A stretch of 64,000 nt of DNA from JAFMKE01 sp037624485 (lineage in GTDB: Bacteria > Bacteroidota > Bacteroidia > Chitinophagales > UBA8649), in NCBI GenBank assembly GCA_037624485.1, contig JASJJC010000016.1:1-64000 (forward strand), in the 5' to 3' direction. This document shows positions 53,078-61,934 of this stretch, one piece after another. The position numbers and the translations under genes were made by a program. The first letter of the stretch is position 1. Each line of letters opens with the position of its first letter. Below the pieces are notes generated by a model, which was given only the letters and a program-made list of their open reading frames with translations, was not told the DNA's origin and did not search any database.

Positions 53078-53228
53078 TTTTGTAAAGTTGCGATTTTTAC
53101 ACTAAATATTTTCATTTTTTTGAAGTGCGAATTTTAACATATATCGATATTCAGACACCAGAAATAGCGAAAACTACATTAAGGAAGATTTGAATTACTT
53201 ATTTTAGCAATTCAAAAATAAACTTTAA

Positions 53229-54755
53229 ATGAAAAACTTTTACATTTTAGCGTTCATCTTTTTCTTACCGATGTTCAGCTTTTCCCAGCAAGCAAATCTT
53301 TTTACTATACCTAATCAAAGTGCTCAATTTATAAGAATGCCTTCCAGAGCTACTGCGATAGATGTAGATGCAGTTTTTTTTAACCCTGCAAATTTACCTT
53401 CTTTGGGCAATGGTTTTCACATTGACATCAATAATCAAGTTTTAAATCAATTCAGTTCTGTAGAAAGCGAGTATGAGTTGTATACAACAAATCCTAAGAA
53501 GTATGAAGGCAATGCAAAGAGTTATGTATTTCCAAGTGTATTTGTAAACTGGAACATTAATAAGATAAGCTTACATGGAGCCTTCATGATTGTGGGTGGT
53601 GCTGGTGGTGCTGACTATGCAGATTTGCCAGTTTCTGATCGAGGTATTGCAGATGTTCCTGCAGCCATAACTAATTTGCCCGGGCAGCTCAATTTAGTTG
53701 ATTTTGATGCCAATAATGGAACTGGTTACAGTAATATAACTGATTATCGTTATAATTTCCAGAATAAAGGGGTAGGATTTAGCCCTGGAGTGCAGCTTGG
53801 TGTTGCTTATAAACTGAATAAATTCTTCTCTTTTGGGATGGATTTTAGGTGGAGTCAACAAATTATTTCAAGTGAAGGTGAGGTTTCTAACATTGAAATC
53901 TTAGCTGAAACTAATAATTCGGCCTTAAATGATTGGATGAGTCCAGGAGATTATTTGCGCGCTGTTGGTAACGAAATCGGACAGCCTGCTTTTAATGGAA
54001 TTGCTGGCATCTATGATGATTTGGGCAGAGATCGATTTATTAATATCAGGCAAAAAGGAAGTGGTTTTAATTTTATACCCAGTGTACTCATTCAGCCAAC
54101 TGAGAAATTATTTATCGCTTTAAAGTATGAACATCGCACTAAAATTGTGATGACCACTCTAGTTAGAGATGGAAAAGATGGGGGTATGCAAGGAGGCCGT
54201 CCTGTGTTTATTGACGGCGAGGAGATAAGATCGGATTTACCGGGTTTTATAAGCGGTGGTATTGGTTATCAAGTCACGGATAAATGGCGAATAAATACGG
54301 GTGGTCGATATATGTTCTTTAAAGGGGCTAATTTTAATGGAAGAGAGCAGTATTTAAAAAATGGATACTATGAGGTGGAGTTGGCAACGGAATATCAATT
54401 GTTTGATAAGTTTCTCGTTAGTGGTGGTTATACTTTTAACCGAGCAGGTGTTGAAGAAGAGTATCACAATGATGTAGATTTCTGGATACCAGGTCACGCA
54501 TTTGCTTTGGGCGGTCGAGTAATTTTTAATCCGTCTGTTTGTATTGATTTTGGAGCTATGTTTACTCGAAATGTTGGTCAACAGTTTACTTATAATCATA
54601 ATTATGCTGATGGTAATGCTTTAGCAGTTAGACCAGCCAATTATACTGGCACTTACACGATGGACTTTAAAAAGTACTCATATATCATTGGATTAGGGCT
54701 TAATATTAAAATCAATAATGAGAATGGGACCACTCCAAATTTGATGAATGAATAA
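53229..54755 (+). CDS. OmpP1/FadL/TodX-family outer-membrane transporter
   Basis: 508 residues. Signal peptide to about SFSQ (residue 19). N-terminal hatch pattern RMPSRATAIDVDAVFFNPANLPSLGNGFHID (given in parts: DVDAVFFNPANLPSLGNG), typical of FadL-type proteins, then barrel strands (FSFGMDFRWSQQI, FIALKYEHRTKIVMT) and a late strand YSYIIGLGLNIKI. Family members import long-chain fatty acids or other hydrophobic compounds. Fits with the beta-oxidation genes elsewhere in the window. Confidence 0.85.
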   Translation: MKNFYILAFIFFLPMFSFSQQANLFTIPNQSAQFIRMPSRATAIDVDAVFFNPANLPSLGNGFHIDINNQVLNQFSSVESEYELYTTNPKKYEGNAKSYVFPSVFVNWNINKISLHGAFMIVGGAGGADYADLPVSDRGIADVPAAITNLPGQLNLVDFDANNGTGYSNITDYRYNFQNKGVGFSPGVQLGVAYKLNKFFSFGMDFRWSQQIISSEGEVSNIEILAETNNSALNDWMSPGDYLRAVGNEIGQPAFNGIAGIYDDLGRDRFINIRQKGSGFNFIPSVLIQPTEKLFIALKYEHRTKIVMTTLVRDGKDGGMQGGRPVFIDGEEIRSDLPGFISGGIGYQVTDKWRINTGGRYMFFKGANFNGREQYLKNGYYEVELATEYQLFDKFLVSGGYTFNRAGVEEEYHNDVDFWIPGHAFALGGRVIFNPSVCIDFGAMFTRNVGQQFTYNHNYADGNALAVRPANYTGTYTMDFKKYSYIIGLGLNIKINNENGTTPNLMNE

Positions 54756-54766
54756 CTGGCTTGAAT

Positions 54767-54820
54767 AATAACTAAAAAAAAAGGTCCTTCACATGAAGGA
54801 CCTTTTTTTTTTAGTTATTA
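54767..54820. terminator. Bidirectional terminator, overlapping the next gene's stop
   Basis: A near-perfect inverted repeat of about 25-27 nt per arm: TAATAACTAAAAAAAAGG / CCTTTTTTTTTTAGTTATTA with GTCCTTCA/TGAAGGAC as inner stem. On the minus strand its outer part is the last codons and stop of the CotH protein gene (AAT AAC TAA), so coding end and terminator share bases. Confidence 0.88.
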
Positions 54821-57800
54821 AGCTTAATTAGCTTTTCTGATGCTTGTGTTTTCTCACTAGAAATTCGGAGAATGTACATGCCATCACTGCCTTCAAATGA
54901 TAGCTCTTTGCTCAATTCAACTCCCGGCCGTTCTTTGGAATATTTCCATGATTTCATTAGCTTACCTTCTAGGTTTACGATGCTTAAATGCAGATCACTA
55001 ACTTCGTTCAATGTATAGTTAACAATAAAGTTTCCATCGTTTACAGTGGGGTAAAGCGAAAATTCATTGATATCCTCACCGAGATCACTGACAAAAGTAG
55101 GTGCATTAACATACGCAAAAAGAGTATCTTGATTGATAAACACAAAAGAGGTCAGTGGATTATAATCTGCTAAAACTTGCGTATTAAGTTCCCATCGATT
55201 GAAACTGTTGCCCGAATTAGGAATTGCCTCAATAGCTAAGTTTGAATTCACAGGATAGAGCCCAGTATAAGGGGAAGAGCTTACGGTATTGCCTCCAATA
55301 TTTAATGTGGCAGCATTGTTTGGAAATATAATAACAACTAAAGTGTCCAATAAGTTAGAGCTAAAGTGAGCAATTATGGTATCATTTGCCGAAGAGGTGA
55401 AACTTGTAGCTGCGTTATTTATGTTAGCTATAGCATTGTTATTTGCCTCCCAGTAAGAAAATATGAAGTTGGCATTGGCATTACCTTGAATATTTATATT
55501 GCTGCCCGAAGGATTTATTGCAGTGAAAGGCAAGGGTGCTATTGGTGAGGAATTAAGATCAATTGTACCACTTCCAACAGGTTCAACCAAATATACAATC
55601 GTATCCAGAATGATTGCATCAAAATTGACAAATACCGTATCATTTGCACCCAAAGTGAAACTGATATTTTGGGATTGGTTATTAGGTGTACCTGCATGCA
55701 TGCTCATCGCCCAACTATTAAAAGTATACCCGCCATTTGGACTAGCGCTTAAATTCATGGTGCCTCCACTGTTATAGATTCCTGTGAATGGGAAAGTACT
55801 TTGAGCTATCCCATTAATAGTTAGATTACCAGCTCCTAAAGGATTGACAATAAACACGAGAGTATCCACAGGTATTGGATCAAAAAATGCGTAGATGGTA
55901 TCATTCCCATTTAGGTTGACGGCAATGTTGGTAGACGTATTGTTTGGATTTGCAACATTATTTGTCATACTCCAATTAGAAAATAAGAAACCAGGATTTG
56001 CATTCGCTGCCAAAGTTAATAGAGAGCCACTATTGAAGTAGTCTGTTAATGGAAATGCAGATTGATTGGTTCCGTTAATATCAATTGTTCCAGACCCAGC
56101 ACCCAAAACAATAAAAGTAATGGTGTCTTGCGGAACAACTACATCAGGCACAAAGTGCGCGACAATGGAATCATTTCCACTAAGATCAAACAATGCATTT
56201 TCAGATAAGGTATCCGGCAACAAGGTGTCATTTGCAATGGTCCAATAATCAAATACCCATCCTGGAAGAGCATCTGCATCGATATCAATATTAACCCCAC
56301 CAAAATAGGTAGAGGTGTAGGGATAAGTAGCAGGAGTAATTGAGCTTAGCTCTATTTCACCAGATAAGGGTGGGTCTACATTAAACACCACTTCATAAGG
56401 CCCAGAAATCTCTGGATTACAGTTGACCAATCCAGCAGGCACATCTACACAGCGCGTATCGATGAAGTCATGAATATCTTGAACATTAGATAGCCAAGTA
56501 TTATAATTCCCATTCCATCTAATAGCATGTCTTTGCATTTCTGGTTGTATTTCGGCAACCATTCTATCTAAAAGATTATGCATGCTGTCGCAAGTAAAGA
56601 CCGTGCTAGTTAATTCTGCATAGCGATTGATGTAGTCAGCGAAGAAATCATCGTTGGTCTGCAGCTTATTCCATATCGGTACATGACCCTGTCCTCCGGG
56701 ATCTCCAAGCGATTCAGGGTCACAAGGGTCTGCGTTTGCAGATTGACTAGGTACATTAGTATAATTGATGTAATGCCCAAACGAGGCATCCATATCCCAA
56801 AGGGTATATCTCCATTTTTTCTTATCTCCTGCTGGATCCATACCTCTCCACCAACCTGTATTCCAATTCAACCAATCCGCACATACCACAAATCCGTTTA
56901 AAATAAAATAATCGATTAGACTTCCCGTATTGTAAACAGAATCAACATAATCATAGTTAGCTGGAACTGTCATGTTATTGTTATCAATAAAATCAACCAA
57001 ATCATCCCAATCATCCTGCGAATTAGGTGCACCATATTCTTCCCAGGTTTGCCCCCATGTTTTGAGGTATTGAATATTAGGGACATCTTGATCATAATAG
57101 TAATCGGTAAAATCACTATCATCCGTCTTTTCCCGAATATCATAAACTCCCCAATATTGCCCGTTTAAATATAAAACGGCAAATTCATTAGACCGTTCAT
57201 CCATCCGTAAGTCTCCAAGTTGAGACATTTCATTAATGTAAGAATCCCTGATGTGCGCTCCTCCCGGCTCAAATGGAAAATTATCACTAGCTCCGCACTT
57301 TAATATAACTCGCTGAAACTCGTCTCGATCTTTCGTATCAAAAATTTCATCTTCCAAGGCATGGTTAATGCCGAATTGATCTCGAGCAACAAAGTCAACA
57401 CCTCTTTGGTTGTAAGCCCAGGAATCATTGCCATGTTTGTTGAATTCTCCTGTTGCTTCTGTTAGAAAACTCCCATCAACTTCAAATAATTCAAGTGAGC
57501 CTTCAGGTTCTATTTGTGTTCCTCCAAATAATGTACCTACACTATTGCCACTTACTGATAAAATTTTAACGGTATGATTTTCATTGATGAAGTAAGAATT
57601 GGTCTCAGTATGACTCGGCAAAACTTGCGGGTCCGATGAAAATGCTTTCGCACGTATAACTGTGGTACTAGTTATATTTAATGGAACACTGTATAGGTTT
57701 GAAGCACCAGTAGGGTCACTGCCATTAGTTGTGTATCTTATGCTTGAAGTGGGTTCAGTCGAACTAATCGTCACCGTTTGAGCATTAGGATAGGCCCCTG

Positions 57801-58347
57801 GAGCCACATCAAACAAGACTTCATCTGCATACTTAGTAAATGAATTAGAATTTGAAGCACCTTCGCTTGGATCAGTAAATACTCCCCAAACTGCATTCCC
57901 ATCGCTTATGCGACCTCTCGAATCATTCTTTTGATTGGCATAATTCAGTCGAATGCTATCCACTATTATACCCGAGGTATTAGCTAGTATGACATATTCA
58001 TTACCATCGGTTTGTGTCAGCTTAAAATTAGTATTTTGATAACCATAGTTTAAGCCGTTTCTACTAGAAGCTAAAATTACTAAATGACCATTCCCTGGAA
58101 TTGTTACTCCGGCTGGAAATGACCATTTTTGAATATTGTTGAGTTTGTCACTTAAAAAGTAGCCGCCTAAATCAACTGTGGTTCCAGAAGTATTGTATAA
58201 CTCAATCCAATCTTCGTATGCACTTCCAGGTCCTGTTTGAAAATCAATATCCGAATAGTTTGCGGCGGAATATTCATTGATGACAACTTGTGCAGAAGCC
58301 AAAAAACCGAGGCAGACGAAGAACGATAAAAATATTTCTTTTTTCAT
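54811..58347 (-). CDS. Secreted CotH-kinase/lamin-tail protein with five InlB-like repeats and T9SS domain
   Basis: 1178 residues. Signal peptide to about LASAQ (20). A lamin-tail domain follows (about 21-165; INEYSAAN, DWIELYNTSG, LGGYFLSD), then a chitobiase C-terminal-like Ig domain (about 190-250; TSSIRYTTNGSDP), a CotH kinase-like domain (about 280-630) with LWDMDASFG (516-524), five 80-residue repeats with period ~86 (about 653-1080; each ends like NDTIIAHF or NDTIYAFF) resembling divergent InlB B-repeats, and a T9SS sorting domain (1095-1178, ending KLIKLNN). CotH proteins are atypical extracellular protein kinases. Start ATG 58347; the frame continues to a GTG at 58377. Confidence 0.85.
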   Translation of the reverse strand: MKKEIFLSFFVCLGFLASAQVVINEYSAANYSDIDFQTGPGSAYEDWIELYNTSGTTVDLGGYFLSDKLNNIQKWSFPAGVTIPGNGHLVILASSRNGLNYGYQNTNFKLTQTDGNEYVILANTSGIIVDSIRLNYANQKNDSRGRISDGNAVWGVFTDPSEGASNSNSFTKYADEVLFDVAPGAYPNAQTVTISSTEPTSSIRYTTNGSDPTGASNLYSVPLNITSTTVIRAKAFSSDPQVLPSHTETNSYFINENHTVKILSVSGNSVGTLFGGTQIEPEGSLELFEVDGSFLTEATGEFNKHGNDSWAYNQRGVDFVARDQFGINHALEDEIFDTKDRDEFQRVILKCGASDNFPFEPGGAHIRDSYINEMSQLGDLRMDERSNEFAVLYLNGQYWGVYDIREKTDDSDFTDYYYDQDVPNIQYLKTWGQTWEEYGAPNSQDDWDDLVDFIDNNNMTVPANYDYVDSVYNTGSLIDYFILNGFVVCADWLNWNTGWWRGMDPAGDKKKWRYTLWDMDASFGHYINYTNVPSQSANADPCDPESLGDPGGQGHVPIWNKLQTNDDFFADYINRYAELTSTVFTCDSMHNLLDRMVAEIQPEMQRHAIRWNGNYNTWLSNVQDIHDFIDTRCVDVPAGLVNCNPEISGPYEVVFNVDPPLSGEIELSSITPATYPYTSTYFGGVNIDIDADALPGWVFDYWTIANDTLLPDTLSENALFDLSGNDSIVAHFVPDVVVPQDTITFIVLGAGSGTIDINGTNQSAFPLTDYFNSGSLLTLAANANPGFLFSNWSMTNNVANPNNTSTNIAVNLNGNDTIYAFFDPIPVDTLVFIVNPLGAGNLTINGIAQSTFPFTGIYNSGGTMNLSASPNGGYTFNSWAMSMHAGTPNNQSQNISFTLGANDTVFVNFDAIILDTIVYLVEPVGSGTIDLNSSPIAPLPFTAINPSGSNINIQGNANANFIFSYWEANNNAIANINNAATSFTSSANDTIIAHFSSNLLDTLVVIIFPNNAATLNIGGNTVSSSPYTGLYPVNSNLAIEAIPNSGNSFNRWELNTQVLADYNPLTSFVFINQDTLFAYVNAPTFVSDLGEDINEFSLYPTVNDGNFIVNYTLNEVSDLHLSIVNLEGKLMKSWKYSKERPGVELSKELSFEGSDGMYILRISSEKTQASEKLIKLNN
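55108..56391 (-). repeat. Five tandem ~86-residue modules in the CotH protein gene
   Basis: The protein-level repeat (about 258 nt each) shares WxxxxN, the Gly-Ser-Gly turns and a closing NDT/V-I-hydrophobic-HF signature. The DNA copies have diverged, so this is an old expansion rather than a recent slippage tract. Confidence 0.7.
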
Positions 58348-58441
58348 ATTGCAATCTATATTTATTAGGTATTCCACTCAAAGATAAGCTTTCTTCTCTA
58401 AATTTTTTCGACATTTTCTTGATATTGTAGGGCAGTTTATG

Positions 58442-58472
58442 TTGTATTATGGACTATCATTCCTTAACTTTG
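58442..58472 (+). promoter_or_regulatory. Promoter of acyl-CoA dehydrogenase
   Basis: TTG (58442-58444), 20 nt spacer, TAACTTTG (58465-58472). ATG follows 19 nt after the -7 box. Confidence 0.65.
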
Positions 58473-58491
58473 CAACCAGATAAAATGACTT

Positions 58492-59631
58492 ATGGATTTT
58501 AATTTAACAGAGAATCAGCAGATGATTCTAGAGATGACAAGAGACTTTGCAAAAAAAGAAGTGCTGCCTTACCGAAATGAATGGGATGAAAAAGAACATT
58601 TTCCTGTAGATGTTTTAAAAAAAGCAGGAGAGCTTGGATTGTTGGGTGTTCTTGTCCCTGTGGAATATGGAGGAAGTGGAATGGGATATCTCGAGTATGT
58701 AAGTGTTTTAACAGAATTAGGTAAAGTTTGTGGAGGATTTGGATTGTCTGTAGCAGCGCACAACAGCCTGTGTATAGGCCATATTTTGCAACATGGAAAT
58801 GAGGCGCAAAAAAACAAATATTTACCAACATTAGCATCTGGCGAGCATATAGGTGCTTGGGGTTTAACAGAGCCTAATACAGGTAGTGATGCTATGCGCA
58901 TGCAATGTGTTGCTAAAAAAGAGGGTAATGAATGGGTGATAAATGGTTTAAAAACATGGATTACGCATGCATTAAGTGCAGATGTTTATGTAATACTTGT
59001 GCGAACAGGAGAATTGTTAGACTCGAATGGTATTTCTGCATTTATTATTGAAAAAGGTACGCCGGGCCTGAGTGCCAACAAAATCACTCAAAAAGTTGGA
59101 GTGCGTGCAAGTGAGACTGCTGAGTTATATTTTGACAATGTTCGAGTTCCTGCTGAAAACTTGATTGGAGAGGAAGGTAAAGGATTTAAACAGGCCATGA
59201 AAGTTCTAGATGGAGGTCGCATTTCCATTGCAGCATTGTCTTTAGGCGTCGCAAAAGGAGCCTATGAAGCTTCTGTCGCATATGCCAAAGAAAGAGAGCA
59301 GTTTGGGAAGCCAATAGCTCAGTTTCAGGCGATTGCATTTAAATTGGCTGATATGGCAACTGAATGTGAAGCGGCTGAATTGTTGTGCATGCAAGCGGCT
59401 GATATGAAAAATAGAGGAATGAACATTACAAAGCAGGGCGCTTTTGCTAAATATTATGCTTCTGAAGTAGCGGTTAAGAATGGTAATGAGGCTATGCAGA
59501 TAATGGGGGGGAATGGCTATACAAAGGAATATCCTGCAGAAAAATTCTTAAGAGATGCTCGATTGATGGTTATTGGCGAAGGTACTTCTGAGATCCAGAA
59601 ATTGGTTATATCGAGGGAGTTATTAAAGTAA
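58492..59631 (+). CDS. Acyl-CoA dehydrogenase (short/medium-chain type)
   Basis: 379 residues, full length. ACADH signatures GAWGLTEPNTGSDA (near 121-134) and QIMGGNGYTKEYPAEKFLRDARL with the active-site type Glu in IGEGTSEIQKLVI. FAD enzyme that starts beta-oxidation; electrons go to ETF. Its position away from fadI/fadJ is normal. It has its own promoter with no palindrome like that before the thiolase. Confidence 0.94.
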   Translation: MDFNLTENQQMILEMTRDFAKKEVLPYRNEWDEKEHFPVDVLKKAGELGLLGVLVPVEYGGSGMGYLEYVSVLTELGKVCGGFGLSVAAHNSLCIGHILQHGNEAQKNKYLPTLASGEHIGAWGLTEPNTGSDAMRMQCVAKKEGNEWVINGLKTWITHALSADVYVILVRTGELLDSNGISAFIIEKGTPGLSANKITQKVGVRASETAELYFDNVRVPAENLIGEEGKGFKQAMKVLDGGRISIAALSLGVAKGAYEASVAYAKEREQFGKPIAQFQAIAFKLADMATECEAAELLCMQAADMKNRGMNITKQGAFAKYYASEVAVKNGNEAMQIMGGNGYTKEYPAEKFLRDARLMVIGEGTSEIQKLVISRELLK

Positions 59632-59685
59632 TTTTATCCGCTGAATAAAAAATATAGAGCGAAAGTTGTAATAAATCAAACGAAG

Positions 59686-59718
59686 TTGTTTAATGTTAAA
59701 AAAATATTTTTATCTTCG
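59686..59718 (+). promoter_or_regulatory. Promoter of rpsU
   Basis: TTG (59686-59688), 22 nt spacer, TATCTTCG (59711-59718), one base off the -7 consensus. Confidence 0.5.
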
Positions 59719-59758
59719 CATTTCAAATTTTTAAACAAAACAAAAAGAGGTATTTAAT

Positions 59759-59956
59759 ATGCTTATTATAGATGCAAGAGATAGCGACTCAATTGACAAG
59801 GCGCTTAGAAAGTACAAAAAGAAGTACGAAAAAGCTGGAGTAATCAAGGAATTGAGAAAACGTCAGCAATTTACTAAGCCGTCAGTAGTAAAAAGAGAGC
59901 AAAGAATCAAAGCAGCTTATAGCGTAAAGATTAGAAGAGAACAAGGGTTAGATTAA
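59759..59956 (+). CDS. rpsU: 30S ribosomal protein S21
   Basis: 65 residues, basic, S21 pattern DSIDKALRKYKKKYEKAGVIKELRKRQQF (in parts: IDKALRKYKKKYEKAG, ELRKRQQFTKPS). Followed by a terminator, then xerC and hpf. Confidence 0.95.
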   Translation: MLIIDARDSDSIDKALRKYKKKYEKAGVIKELRKRQQFTKPSVVKREQRIKAAYSVKIRREQGLD

Positions 59957-59981
59957 TTCTTGCATATTTAGAAATAAATGG

Positions 59982-60010
59982 AAGGTGTTGTTTTTACAAT
60001 GCCTTTTTTT
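59982..60010 (+). terminator. Rho-independent terminator after rpsU
   Basis: AAGGTGTTG / CAATGCCTT stem (two wobble pairs), 6-nt loop, seven T. Confidence 0.65.
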
Positions 60011-60044
60011 ATGCCTATTGCCAAAGTTTGTATACCTTTAAAAT

Positions 60045-60920
60045 ATGCCGTTTGAAGATTTTTTATCTTATGTTAAGTTTGAAAAGAGGTATTCCAATCA
60101 CACATTAGCTTCCTATGAAACTGATTTGAATCAGTTTGCAAGTTTTATTGACTCCATGAGTAAACAAATGCAAAACGCAGGACCACGAGATATCCGATTA
60201 TGGATAGCTGGGCTTAGTGATAATCATGCACCAAGTACAGTAAATAGGAAATTGTCTACAATAAAATCGTTTTATAAGTTCCTTCTTAAAACCGAAAGAA
60301 TAAAATCTAATCCAGCTAAGGATTTAACGAACTTGAAAGCACCCCAACGTACTCCTCAATTTATTGATGAAAAGGAGCTTCTGCAATTGTTTGAGCTTCT
60401 GCCAATTGCGGATGATTTCAAAAGTGCACGGAATTTGTTAATATTTGATTTGTTCTATGCAACCGGAATGAGGAAATCGGAATTAATTGCTTTAAAACAT
60501 GCAGATTTGGATGAATCTTCAAAATCTGTTAAGGTTTTAGGGAAAGGAAAAAAAGAACGAAAAATTCCCGTTGATAGGTTGGTGTTTTCAAAAATAAACA
60601 AGTATCTTAAGTTTCGAAATGAACAGTTTCCAAATGAACAGTTCAAAATACTTTTTGTAAATGATAAAGGTCGTAAGATGGATCCCAAAACAGTTTATAA
60701 TATAATTAATCAAATACTGTCTTCGTGTTGGTCAACTGAAAAAAAGAGCCCTCATGTGCTTCGGCATTCTTTCGCTACTCATTTATTAAATAAAGGAGCT
60801 GATTTAAATGCAATTAAAGAGTTGTTGGGTCACAGCAGCTTGGCGGCTACTCAAGTATATACGCACAATTCTATTGAGCGCTTGAAAGAGGTGCACAAGC
60901 AAGCCCATCCGAAAGCCTAA
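60045..60920 (+). CDS. xerC: Tyrosine recombinase, XerC-type
   Basis: 291 residues. N-terminal SAM-like core-binding domain (FLSYVKFEKRYSNHTLASYE), C-terminal catalytic domain with Arg 143 (ATGMRKSEL), Lys about 167, His 237 and Arg 240 (HVLRHSFATHLL), His 263 (LGHSSL) and Tyr 272 (QVYTH). Xer recombinases resolve chromosome dimers at dif. The place between rpsU and hpf is a conserved Bacteroidota arrangement; nothing around it suggests an integrative element, though a tRNA cluster lies 0.5 kb downstream. Confidence 0.9.
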   Translation: MPFEDFLSYVKFEKRYSNHTLASYETDLNQFASFIDSMSKQMQNAGPRDIRLWIAGLSDNHAPSTVNRKLSTIKSFYKFLLKTERIKSNPAKDLTNLKAPQRTPQFIDEKELLQLFELLPIADDFKSARNLLIFDLFYATGMRKSELIALKHADLDESSKSVKVLGKGKKERKIPVDRLVFSKINKYLKFRNEQFPNEQFKILFVNDKGRKMDPKTVYNIINQILSSCWSTEKKSPHVLRHSFATHLLNKGADLNAIKELLGHSSLAATQVYTHNSIERLKEVHKQAHPKA

Positions 60921-60933
60921 ACTATGTAAAATT

Positions 60934-61236
60934 ATGAATGTACAATTTCACCCATCAGGATTTACTGCTGCAGAGCAGTTAAAAGATTTTATCGAGAAGA
61001 AATTAGATAAGTTAGAGACCTTCTTTGATAAAATTATCGACGCAGATGTTTATTTAAAATTAGAAAGTCATCATCAGGTAAAAGATAAGGCCGCAGAGAT
61101 TAAGCTAAATGTACCTGGTGTGACCTTGTTTTCTTCTGAGACGTCAAAAACTTTTGAAGCTGCTACCGACTTAGCGGTGGAGTCTCTTCGCAGGCAACTT
61201 AAAAAGTATAAGGAAAAACATAAAATAAATTACTGA
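60934..61236 (+). CDS. hpf: Ribosome hibernation promoting factor (short HPF/RaiA)
   Basis: 100 residues, short form. Beta-alpha fold with FHPSGFTAAEQLKDFIEKKLDKLETF and the basic C-terminal VESLRRQLKKYKEKHK. Dimerises or silences 70S ribosomes in resting cells. Starts 13 nt after xerC. Confidence 0.9.
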   Translation: MNVQFHPSGFTAAEQLKDFIEKKLDKLETFFDKIIDADVYLKLESHHQVKDKAAEIKLNVPGVTLFSSETSKTFEAATDLAVESLRRQLKKYKEKHKINY

Positions 61237-61302
61237 TAATCAGTGATTTATAAACGCCTTTAATGCCTTTCCAAAAAAAAACAAAATTATTTTCAAAAGA
61301 AG

Positions 61303-61334
61303 TTTTTAAGATATGGAAATTATCCTTATTTTTG
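61303..61334 (+). promoter_or_regulatory. Promoter of the tRNA-tuf cluster
   Basis: TATTTTTG (61327-61334) is an exact -7 match; TTTT (61303-61306) 20 nt upstream is a partial -33. The first tRNA begins 117 nt downstream. Confidence 0.45.
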
Positions 61335-61451
61335 CACTCCGTTTTGCTAGTTTAGCGAATGGATTGTTCATTGAAAATAAGAGATTTGAGCTGAAACTCA
61401 TTGGGTTTCCGATGTGTTTTACTCAGTATCCTTTCAAGTATATTAAGGTAC

Positions 61452-61528
61452 GCCGATGTAGCTCAGTTGGCCAGAGCAGCTGATTTGTAATCAGCGGGTC
61501 GGGGGTTCGAATCCCTCCATCGGCTCCA
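61452..61528 (+). tRNA. tRNA-Thr(TGT)
   Basis: Cloverleaf complete: acceptor GCCGATG/CATCGGC, anticodon loop TTTGTAA (anticodon TGT), T loop GTTCGAATCC. The 3' CCA is encoded (61526-61528). Confidence 0.96.
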
Positions 61529-61534
61529 TTCAAT

Positions 61535-61616
61535 GGGAGTGTCGCATAGTGGCTATTGCAGCAGACTGTAAATCTGTCACCTCACGGTAACGGTGGTTCG
61601 AGTCCATCCACTCCCA
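61535..61616 (+). tRNA. tRNA-Tyr(GTA)
   Basis: Class II tRNA with long variable arm; acceptor GGGAGTG/CACTCCC, anticodon GTA in ACTGTAAATC. Discriminator A; CCA not encoded. Confidence 0.96.
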
Positions 61617-61638
61617 CTTGATATGAAGGGTCATAAAA

Positions 61639-61714
61639 GCGGGAGTAGCTCAGTTGGTAGAGCATCAGCCTTCCAAGCTGAGGGTCGCGAGTTCGAGTCT
61701 CGTCTCCCGCTCCA
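61639..61714 (+). tRNA. tRNA-Gly(TCC)
   Basis: Acceptor GCGGGAG/CTCCCGC, anticodon loop CTTCCAA (TCC), encoded CCA at 61712-61714. Confidence 0.96.
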
Positions 61715-61774
61715 GATTAACTGGTAAGAAGTTTATTTATGTTAAAATGAACTTCTTATGGTTTTACCTATCAA

Positions 61775-61846
<72 letters not shown>

Positions 61847-61934
61847 CGAAGTGAAAGTGTCTTATTTTAATGAGTGTATGGGTTAAAATGAATTAATATT
61901 ACTTAATTATAAATAAAAATAAAAATCAAAAAAG

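Noticed and set aside
55108..56391. CRISPR-like or satellite repeat
   Set aside because: The period is at protein level only; DNA copies are diverged.
60045..60920. Integrase of a mobile element near tRNA genes
   Set aside because: Typical XerC size and position between rpsU and hpf; no att duplication of tRNA ends or cargo genes seen.
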